Shown here in pieces: positions 15,007 to 21,655 of a stretch of 23,484 nt of DNA. The notes under the pieces were generated by a model. The model worked only from the letters and a program-made list of their open reading frames with translations. It did not search any database and had not been told where the DNA came from. The number at the start of each line of letters is the position of its first letter. Position 1 is the first letter of the stretch. The stretch spans positions 13,877 to 37,360 of the forward strand of contig DBXQ01000061.1 in the NCBI GenBank assembly GCA_002309955.1. Direction: 5' to 3'. The translations under genes were made by a program, and so were the position numbers. Source of the DNA: Bacteroidales bacterium UBA1208 (GTDB taxonomy: Bacteria; Bacteroidota; Bacteroidia; Bacteroidales; P3).

Positions 15007-16941
15007 TCAAATGTTGCGCAGGTTGTTCATTATTATTTGAATGTCGGTTGTGAGTTTATAGTTGCGCATATAGCGCAGGTGCAGCCTCTCTTTCAGCTCC
15101 GGACGGATGGCCTTGGTGCGGTGCCTCAGATTGTCCTCTGGCCCGAATACGCCTTTACGGGTCACAACGCCATCAGTTCCGACCCATGTCTTCCGGCCTG
15201 TCAACACTTGCCAGCAGTGAGGCAGATACTGTGACCGTCTTTTCTGGAACCAGATAAGCACGGGCGACAGCACCATTAGCAGCAACGAGCATAATACATC
15301 AAAAATCCGTTTGTTGCGACGGTTAAGAGGAGTGGCAATAGTGCGCAATTCCTCCACATAAAGGTCTTCGGCACTTGTTATGCTGTTACTCCCGATAATG
15401 AAGTCGCTGTCGGTGGGGACAATCTTGAATTCAGTCTGTGTGTGTCGGGTAGGCATTTGCGCCTGATGCGAAATAAGGTCAATGATATCGCTTGTCGACA
15501 AGTCTTTGCTGCAGAAAATCACCTCGTCGGCTTTGTAGTAGTTCACCGTATCGGATAACTTTCGGCAATCTAACCCCTCATGCGGTAGCATTATCGTCCG
15601 TGCATTACCCAACGATTCATACAGCTGGCGCACACGCTGGCTTTCGCTGTCACCGCCAACAATGATGCATGTTTGCTGACGCATCGGTCTGAGGTCGAAT
15701 CCCGGCACGCGAATCCAACTGAGCAGGACACGAAGACTTATAGACGACAATAGTGTCCATGCGCATCCCATCAATAACAACGCACGCGAGTAGCGTCGGC
15801 TTTCGTCAAGGAGCGAATAGAAAAGCAACAACACCAGGCAGCCGACAGCCATACCTTTGACCACACGCCACAGCTTAACAGGTCTTTCGTAACCACCGTA
15901 TAGCCAACTGCCAAACATAAGCAGCAGGATGTAGCATGGAATGATGAACCATGTGTATTCCGGCGGGTAATAATTGACATTCGCAGCCCAATAGGTCGAC
16001 CATAGGTATTTGATGCCGACAAAGCCGGCGTAAGCCACCACAAAGTCGGCCAGTGGGAGCGCAATGGCTTGTACCACTCTCCGCAACCAAGCCATGCTTG
16101 CCCGCAGCCAGATGGCTAAATGCAGCAGGATGTTGAACAACCGCGCATGCCTTCCTGTAAAGTAGTGTTTCACAAAGATAGACATGGCATTGTAGAACGT
16201 ATACACATAGTTCATACTGCTGTGCTTGGTGCTTTCGCCTTTGTAGTGTATGATACGTGCCGAAGGCATGTAATAGTTCTCAAATCCCGCCAACTTGATT
16301 CGCCACGAAAAATCAATATCTTCGCCATACATAAAATAGGACTCATCCAGCAGCCCCACCTTCTCCAAAGCCTTGCGGCTTATCATCAGATATGCTCCGG
16401 GAAGAATGTCGATGGCGTTGGTCTCGTCATCGGGCAGATGCCCCATATAGTAGGCGGCAAAACGGCGCGAATGAGGGAAGAGTCTTATCAATCCGCTCAT
16501 TTTGTAAAATGCGGCCGCAGCAGTGGGAAATCCCCGCTTGCTTTCTTTCAGGTATTTCCCTTCTCCATTAATCATTTTCACCGTGAGGCCTCCGCAGTCA
16601 GGGTGCTCCAAGAAGAAATCCACACAACTCACAAATGTGTCCCGCTCCACAATGGTGTCGGGATTCAGCAACAAAGCCCAGTCGCCAGTGCATAGTCGCA
16701 GAGCCTGATTGTTGGCAGACGCAAAGCCCGTATTGTCGCTGTTGGCTATCAAGTGCACTTGACCATACCGTTCGCTCACCATCTGGGCAGAACCGTCAAC
16801 CGATGCATTGTCAACCACATACACCTCTAACTCAAGATCCTCGCCATTCTCAAGGTGTACATCGGAGTGGAAAACCGACTCCAAACATTGATCAAGGAAA
16901 TACTTGACGTTATAGCTGACTATGATTACACTCAGTCTCAC
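15007..16941 (-). CDS. GT2 glycosyltransferase fused to a degenerate sugar-transferase-like region
   Basis: A 644-residue fusion. Residues 1-240 are a GT2 glycosyltransferase (SVIIVSYN, VVDNASVDGS, LLNPDT at 91-96, FMYGEDIDFSWR at 203-214), of the rhamnosyltransferase-like kind. Several membrane helices follow (about 265-405), then a Rossmann-like CoA-binding domain (CIIVGGDSESQR from 425), and RNKRIFDVLCSLLLMVLSPVLIW (542-564), which resembles the membrane hairpin of bacterial sugar (phospho-glycosyl) transferases. The expected downstream catalytic KFRSM-type motif is not visible, so the sugar-transferase part may be inactive or structural. It starts with GTG overlapping the topA stop (GTGA). 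Likely role: surface polysaccharide or glycan assembly at the inner membrane; the exact sugar is unknown. Confidence 0.85.
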   Translation of the reverse strand: MRLSVIIVSYNVKYFLDQCLESVFHSDVHLENGEDLELEVYVVDNASVDGSAQMVSERYGQVHLIANSDNTGFASANNQALRLCTGDWALLLNPDTIVERDTFVSCVDFFLEHPDCGGLTVKMINGEGKYLKESKRGFPTAAAAFYKMSGLIRLFPHSRRFAAYYMGHLPDDETNAIDILPGAYLMISRKALEKVGLLDESYFMYGEDIDFSWRIKLAGFENYYMPSARIIHYKGESTKHSSMNYVYTFYNAMSIFVKHYFTGRHARLFNILLHLAIWLRASMAWLRRVVQAIALPLADFVVAYAGFVGIKYLWSTYWAANVNYYPPEYTWFIIPCYILLLMFGSWLYGGYERPVKLWRVVKGMAVGCLVLLLFYSLLDESRRYSRALLLMGCAWTLLSSISLRVLLSWIRVPGFDLRPMRQQTCIIVGGDSESQRVRQLYESLGNARTIMLPHEGLDCRKLSDTVNYYKADEVIFCSKDLSTSDIIDLISHQAQMPTRHTQTEFKIVPTDSDFIIGSNSITSAEDLYVEELRTIATPLNRRNKRIFDVLCSLLLMVLSPVLIWFQKRRSQYLPHCWQVLTGRKTWVGTDGVVTRKGVFGPEDNLRHRTKAIRPELKERLHLRYMRNYKLTTDIQIIMNNLRNI

Positions 16942-19295
16942 TCTGCCTTCTTTTTGCGGCCGCGCGGCTTTTTAGGTGAACTGTTGAGGATGATTTCCTG
17001 AGCTTCTTCAATGCTAATGGTCACAGGGTCAATTTCCTTCGGAATCTTGTAATTCTTGTTCTTGTGAGTCAGGTATGGACCGTAACGACCGATATTGGAG
17101 AAAACCATATCCCCGTCAAACAAACCTAACTCGCGGGGAAATTGAGATTGAATGCGTATCTTGTCGTCCTCAATCTGGCGTTTGATTTTGATGATTTCAA
17201 TGCAACGTTCAATAGTGATTTCATACGGATCGTCGTTTTTGGAGAGGGAATAGAACTGACCTTTGTGCCTCACGTAGGGGCCGTACTTGCCGATGCTCAC
17301 TATCACGTCCTCATTCTCAAACTGACCCACCGTGCGGGGCAGTTGGAAGAGCGCCAGAGCCTCTTCGAGTGTGATGGTTTCGATGCTCTGTCCTTTTTTC
17401 ATGCTGGCAAACTTGGGCTTCTCTTCGCTCGAAGTGTCGCCCAACTGTACCAAAGTCCCGTAGCGCCCAATCTTGGCATACAGGTTTTTACCCGTCTTGG
17501 GGTCAACGCCCACCAGTCTTTCTCCACTTGTGCGCTGGCTGTTCTGTTGTGTCTGTTTAATATTCTTGTGGAATGGGACGTAAAACTTGTCAATCACCTT
17601 GCGCCACTCTTTCTTGCCGGCAGCAATGTCGTCGAAATCGCGTTCCACTGTCGCCGTGAAATTGTAGTCCATGATATTGGCGAAATGCTCTATCAGGAAT
17701 TTGTTTACCACAGATCCGATATCGGTGGGGAACAGTTTCCCTTTCTCCGACCCCATCTTCTCTGTCCGCTGTTCAGTTTCCACCTTTCCGTCCTTAAGCA
17801 CCATGACAGTGCACTCCACGGGTTGGGCTTCGCGGTCTTCTTTTATCACATATTCGCGCTTTAATATGGTGCTGATTGTCGGGGCGTAGGTCGAGGGGCG
17901 ACCAATGCCCAGCTCCTCCAATTTCTTCACCAGGCTGGCCTCGGTATAGCGTGGAGGATGCTGTGTGTGGTGCTCGGCAGCCTGTGCCACAACAAGGCTC
18001 AAAGGCATGCCTTCAACCAATTTGGGCAGTGTGTGGGTGCTCTCCGGCTCATTGGTGTCCTCGTCGTCGGTCGATTCCATATACACCTTCAAGAAACCGT
18101 CGAAACGTACTTGCTCGCCCTGACAAACAAATTTGTCCTCCTTCGGGCCGTGGTTGTCGGTAATACTGATGTCCACCACCGTTTTTTCAATCTCGGCGTC
18201 GGCCATCTGCGATGCGATGGTGCGCTTCCAGATGAGCTCGTACAGACGGCGCTGGGGCGTCTCGGCAGTGATTACGTGCATACTCATGTCCGTGGGTCGG
18301 ATGGCCTCGTGGGCTTCCTGGGCTCCTTTGGTCTTGGTCTGGAAACGACGGGTCTTCACATAATTGTCGCCATACATATGGCTCACTTCCTCGCGGGTCA
18401 TCTCCAAAGCCACCTCGCTCAGGTTCACACTGTCGGTACGCATATAGGTGATGAAACCGTTTTCATATAGCTGTTGGGCAATCTGCATGGTGCGTGCCAC
18501 ACTGAATCCCAATTTGCGGCTGGCTTCCTGTTGTAGCGTCGAGGTTGTAAACGGGGGGGCAGGGGTGCGTTTTGCCGGTTTGGTCTCGATGGTCTCTACC
18601 TTGAACGAGCATCCAATCAAGCTGTTCATAAACTCTCTTGCTTGGTCTTGCTGGTCAAAGCGGCGACCCAGTTCGGCATGCACCTGCATGCGGCCGTTGG
18701 ATGAAAGGAACTGCGATGTGACACGGAAAAAACTCTGGCTCACAAAATTCTTTATCTCCTCTTCTCGCTCCACAATCAGCCTCACTGCCACGCTCTGCAC
18801 ACGTCCGGCACTGAGGGCCGGTTTGATTTTCGACCACAGGATAGGGCTGATTTCATAGCCCACAATGCGGTCCAGTACGCGCCGTGCCTGCTGCGCATCC
18901 ACCAGATTCATGTCAATCCCTCGGGGATTCTGTATGGCGTTGAGTATTGCATTTTTGGTTATCTCGTTAAAGACGATGCGCTTGGTTTTTGCAGGATCCA
19001 GTTTCAACGTCTCCTGCAAATGCCATGCTATGGCCTCTCCCTCGCGGTCTTCATCGGATGCCAGCCAGACCGTCTCCGCCTCCTTCACTGCTTTCTTCAA
19101 ATCCGACACCAATTTATGCTTGTCTTCCGTTATCTGGTATTCGGGTTCATATTGGTTGTCGATATCTATGCTCATCTCTTTCTTCGAGAGATCCCGGATA
19201 TGGCCGTTGCTCGACAATACGATATAGTCTGCGCCAAGAAACTCCTCAATCTTCTTCGATTTGGTCGGTGACTCTACAATTACTAAATTCTTCAT
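16938..19295 (-). CDS. topA: DNA topoisomerase I
   Basis: A 785-residue type IA topoisomerase that relaxes negative supercoils. The Toprim domain has VIVESPTKSKKIEEFLG (5-21) and ASDEDREGEAIAWH (79-92; metal-binding acidic residues). The catalytic tyrosine is Y284 in FITYMRTDS. The C-terminus has topo C-terminal repeats (KNLYAKIGRYGTLVQLG, IVSIGKYGPYVRHKG, FSNIGRYGPYLTHKN) in place of zinc fingers and ends in a basic tail, as in Bacteroidota. Length is normal. It is the first gene of the - strand cluster, preceded by a promoter-like element at 19391-19421. Confidence 0.97.
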   Translation of the reverse strand: MKNLVIVESPTKSKKIEEFLGADYIVLSSNGHIRDLSKKEMSIDIDNQYEPEYQITEDKHKLVSDLKKAVKEAETVWLASDEDREGEAIAWHLQETLKLDPAKTKRIVFNEITKNAILNAIQNPRGIDMNLVDAQQARRVLDRIVGYEISPILWSKIKPALSAGRVQSVAVRLIVEREEEIKNFVSQSFFRVTSQFLSSNGRMQVHAELGRRFDQQDQAREFMNSLIGCSFKVETIETKPAKRTPAPPFTTSTLQQEASRKLGFSVARTMQIAQQLYENGFITYMRTDSVNLSEVALEMTREEVSHMYGDNYVKTRRFQTKTKGAQEAHEAIRPTDMSMHVITAETPQRRLYELIWKRTIASQMADAEIEKTVVDISITDNHGPKEDKFVCQGEQVRFDGFLKVYMESTDDEDTNEPESTHTLPKLVEGMPLSLVVAQAAEHHTQHPPRYTEASLVKKLEELGIGRPSTYAPTISTILKREYVIKEDREAQPVECTVMVLKDGKVETEQRTEKMGSEKGKLFPTDIGSVVNKFLIEHFANIMDYNFTATVERDFDDIAAGKKEWRKVIDKFYVPFHKNIKQTQQNSQRTSGERLVGVDPKTGKNLYAKIGRYGTLVQLGDTSSEEKPKFASMKKGQSIETITLEEALALFQLPRTVGQFENEDVIVSIGKYGPYVRHKGQFYSLSKNDDPYEITIERCIEIIKIKRQIEDDKIRIQSQFPRELGLFDGDMVFSNIGRYGPYLTHKNKNYKIPKEIDPVTISIEEAQEIILNSSPKKPRGRKKKAE

Positions 19296-19390
19296 GTATG
19301 ATGTTTTCTTGTTTTTATATTCGTCAATAATCTAACTCTACGTTTATTCCGTTATTATATATTATTTATTGTTGCGGTGCAAAAGTTTTG

Positions 19391-19421
19391 CAAAGTAACA
19401 CATTTTTTTTTACATACACAA
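19391..19421 (-). promoter_or_regulatory. topA: Probable topA promoter
   Basis: On the - strand, TTG (19421-19419), a 20-nt spacer, then TTACTTTG (19398-19391), one base off TAnnTTTG. It would give a leader of about 90 nt before topA. Confidence 0.45.
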
Positions 19422-19512
19422 TTTTTTATTTTTATTGTGCATCCCCGACGGAACGTCAATGCCCCGTTGCGGCAATGAAAAGTGACCCCGGCAAAACTCC
19501 CCTTGGGGCATC

Positions 19513-20652
19513 TCACCATGTGATTCCCCGTTTCACCAACCAGGCCTGGGCTTCCTTGTCGCCCAGCCGTGCGGCTTTCTTGTAGGCCGACTGCTGCTTC
19601 CGTTCGCCTTTCTTCTGTTTGCCGTATAGCTCGGCCAGATACATGTAGGTCTCCGGGTCGCTGGTGCTGATATTGGTGGAGCGGATAAAACTCTGTATTG
19701 CCTTGTCGTATTTCCCCCAGTCGATGTAGGCTTTGCCGATGTATTTGTATGCAGCTGCATCGTTCGGCCGGATGTTCAACGCACGGCGATGGTAGGCTAT
19801 GGCTCTTTCGAAGTGACCCTGCTCGCAATATAAAGTCCCGATGCGGTTTATGGTGGGGGTATGGAGACTGTCGTATTCCAAAATCTGGTTGTAGCACTCC
19901 AAAGCCTTGGGTTGGTCTCCGCGCATACGGTAGGCATAGGCCAGGGCGGTGTAGAGACGGATATTCCGGGGATTGCGTCGCAACCCCTGTTTCAGCAGTT
20001 TGATGGCCATGTCTTGGCTGTTGCGCAGACAGTACAGGGTACCGAGATTGTAGTAGGCATTGGCCATGGTGCTGTCTAATTGGATGGCTTTCTTAAAGTG
20101 GCGCATGGCTTCGGTGTGGTTGCCTTTCCGGTATTGAATATATCCCATCACGTTCTCGCCCTGAGCCGATTTAGGGTCGGCTTTCAACGCCCGGTTGGCC
20201 CACGCTATGGCATTGATGTGGTGGTCGCGTTCGGTCTCCACATAGGCCATCATTGTCAACGCCAGCGCCGATGCCGTGTCGGCTTCGACGGCTCTGGCGG
20301 CACAGTGCGCCGCACTGTCTATCAAATTCATTTGTATCAGGCAATAAGCCTGGTGGGCCAAGGCGTCGGCGCTGTTGCTCTGGTTTAGCAACGCCACGGC
20401 CTCGGGATAATATTCTTTCTGCTCCATCAGCACCCCGAGCCATTGCTGGGTCATGCCGCTGGGGTCTCCTTCGGGTGTCTGCAGGGCACGCCGGTAGTAC
20501 CGTTCGGCCAGTTCGGTCAACCCCATTTTCTCGGCGTTCCGGCCTTTGTCTTTCAGGCTTGATGCACTCAAGGTGTCGCTCTCCTTTTGGGCGGCAAGGG
20601 GGGCTATGCCTATCAGCACCGTTATGATAAAGATAATAGTCTTCTTCTGCAT
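19513..20652 (-). CDS. Exported TPR-repeat protein
   Basis: A 379-residue protein with a signal peptide (MQKKTIIFIITVLIGIAPLAA before QKES) and about nine tetratricopeptide repeats filling the rest. Clear units include AEKMGLTELAERYYRRAL, YRKGNHTEAMRHFKKAI, AYRMRGDQPKALECYNQIL and YCEQGHFERAIAYHRRAL. TPR arrays are protein-binding scaffolds; the partner is unknown. It is predicted to be periplasmic (no LipoP-type Cys after the signal). It lies alone between topA and a 630-bp gene-free region, and I found no consensus promoter just upstream. Confidence 0.88.
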   Translation of the reverse strand: MQKKTIIFIITVLIGIAPLAAQKESDTLSASSLKDKGRNAEKMGLTELAERYYRRALQTPEGDPSGMTQQWLGVLMEQKEYYPEAVALLNQSNSADALAHQAYCLIQMNLIDSAAHCAARAVEADTASALALTMMAYVETERDHHINAIAWANRALKADPKSAQGENVMGYIQYRKGNHTEAMRHFKKAIQLDSTMANAYYNLGTLYCLRNSQDMAIKLLKQGLRRNPRNIRLYTALAYAYRMRGDQPKALECYNQILEYDSLHTPTINRIGTLYCEQGHFERAIAYHRRALNIRPNDAAAYKYIGKAYIDWGKYDKAIQSFIRSTNISTSDPETYMYLAELYGKQKKGERKQQSAYKKAARLGDKEAQAWLVKRGITW

Positions 20653-21044
20653 AATTGTTTTTTGCGGAATTTGATGGAAATAACGTTTCCTTGAGCCGTT
20701 TATTGTCCGTTGCCGTTTTTTTTGATTGCCATCATGTCTCTTTTTGCCGTCACGGCTCTTTCCAACCTTTCAGATTTCTTTGTTTTATCGATGTCGAGTT
20801 GTCGGCTTGGTCGTCGGCAATCCGCATTTCCTGCTTGGAATCATGTTCCTTGTTGGCGGGCAAGAGGTTGCCGGGATTTGCTCGCGCTCAAGGTTCGTTC
20901 CCTGTTCCTCACCTCACCCTTATTTCTACGTTCAGTTATCCTTTGCTGATGGGAGAACGATGGGAGAACGATGGGAGAACGAGCGAAGGAAGGTCGGTGT
21001 TGGAACGTTGCTGCGGAGGGGGTGCCGGACATGGAACGGGAATG
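20653..21044. other. Gene-free region upstream of the TPR gene
   Basis: Open frames on the + strand here have no family resemblance and part of their sequence comes from the tandem repeat, so I treat them as non-coding. The stretch holds only the GATGGGAGAAC repeats and the upstream region of the TPR gene. Confidence 0.5.
20948..20980. repeat. Three perfect 11-bp tandem repeats (GATGGGAGAAC)
   Basis: Exact copies at 20948-20958, 20959-20969 and 20970-20980 in non-coding sequence. Copy number of such units often differs among strains. Confidence 0.85.
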
Positions 21045-21070
21045 AAAAAGCCGCCCGAAATAGAGGCGGC
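21045..21070 (-). terminator. Intrinsic terminator
   Basis: On the - strand GCCGCC (21070-21065) pairs with GGCGGC (21055-21050) across a 9-nt loop and is followed by TTTTT. It ends the candidate small RNA. Confidence 0.75.
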
Positions 21071-21141
21071 ATTACAGTTATTAATCCTAAAAACCAAAGA
21101 GATGGCGATATGACAAAAGTGTTGTTTCTTCTTTGATTTAC
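21045..21141 (-). ncRNA. Candidate small RNA of about 97 nt
   Basis: A consensus promoter (21147-21176) is followed by about 70 nt with no convincing open frame and then a strong terminator (21045-21070). The unit is bounded on both sides and does not reach a gene, so an independent small RNA or a terminated leader is the simplest reading. No known family recognised. Confidence 0.45.
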
Positions 21142-21146
21142 GTTTG

Positions 21147-21176
21147 CAAAATTACAGCTTTTCTGCATGGTGGCAA
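21147..21176 (-). promoter_or_regulatory. Bacteroidota-type promoter of the candidate small RNA
   Basis: On the - strand TTG (21176-21174), 19-nt spacer, TAATTTTG (21154-21147): the same spacing as three other promoters in the window. No gene start follows within 100 nt. Confidence 0.65.
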
Positions 21177-21224
21177 GTAGTCATTGCAAGTGATTTTTGT
21201 CGGGCGGGGTAGCTAATAGTAGTG

Positions 21225-21257
21225 AAAAAGCCCCTTTCCACCAGTATTGGGAAAGAG
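21225..21257 (-). terminator. Terminator of the PII-like/RND unit
   Basis: On the - strand CTCTTTCC (21257-21250) pairs with GGAAAGGG (21239-21232; one wobble) and the stem is followed by GCTTTTT. It sits about 30 nt after the PII-like stop codon. Confidence 0.65.
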
Positions 21258-21285
21258 ACTTTGAGTACTGAAAACCAATTGTTTA

Positions 21286-21579
21286 CTATACCATTTGCTC
21301 GATGTTCCAAACGAAAGCGCGGATACCTACTTCCTCGTTGCGTTTGTCGAGTTTGCGGACAGCGATGAGGAGGTCTTCTACTTTGTCGTCGTCGATAACG
21401 GTCAGGATGGCGTTGTTCATTTCAGGCCATGTGTGGGTACCGCGATGGGGGTCGCCGTTGACATTGCCGCGCCCTTGGACGTTTTCCCAGAAGGTGAATC
21501 CCCGTATGGAGAGTACGTCAAGCATATATTCGACACGTTCGTTGTTGGCTTGATTGTATACTATCAGGACTGATTTCAT
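21286..21579 (-). CDS. PII-like small protein next to an RND permease
   Basis: A 97-residue protein with the ferredoxin-like pattern of the GlnB/PII superfamily: MKSVLIVYNQANNERVEYMLD, then a long loop with GFTFWENVQGRGN and GTHTWPEMNNAI, then AILTVIDDD and a final strand with RAFVWNIE. It lacks the classic PII uridylylation loop motif, so it is PII-like rather than a nitrogen regulator proper. It follows the RND permease gene by 76 nt, and a terminator ends the unit after it. Small PII-like partners beside transporters often sense a ligand or metal and modulate transport; the ligand here is unknown. Confidence 0.7.
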   Translation of the reverse strand: MKSVLIVYNQANNERVEYMLDVLSIRGFTFWENVQGRGNVNGDPHRGTHTWPEMNNAILTVIDDDKVEDLLIAVRKLDKRNEEVGIRAFVWNIEQMV

Positions 21580-21594
21580 ATTGCAGGGTTTTAA

Positions 21595-21654
21595 GGGTTT
21601 CGAAGGTTTGAAAGGTTAAAAGGCGGTTATTTAACTTTCAAACCTTCGGAACCT
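21595..21654. repeat. Long intergenic hairpin
   Basis: The arms 21595-21620 and 21630-21654 pair over about 25 bp with a few wobbles and one bulged G; the core is AAGGTTTGAAAG with CTTTCAAACCTT. Loop AGGCGGTTA. There is no long T-run, so it looks more like an mRNA-processing/stability hairpin or a REP-like palindrome than a simple terminator. Confidence 0.7.
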
Positions 21655-21655
21655 G

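Noticed and set aside
17142..17864. A 240-codon open frame antisense to topA
   Set aside because: It is a mirror of the well-supported topA frame and shows no family features.
20948..20980. A CRISPR array
   Set aside because: Units are 11 bp, directly adjacent with no spacers, and no cas genes are present.
20655..21113. A 152-codon + strand open frame in the gene-free region
   Set aside because: Part of it is translated tandem repeat and it runs antisense through the terminator at 21045-21070; no family match.
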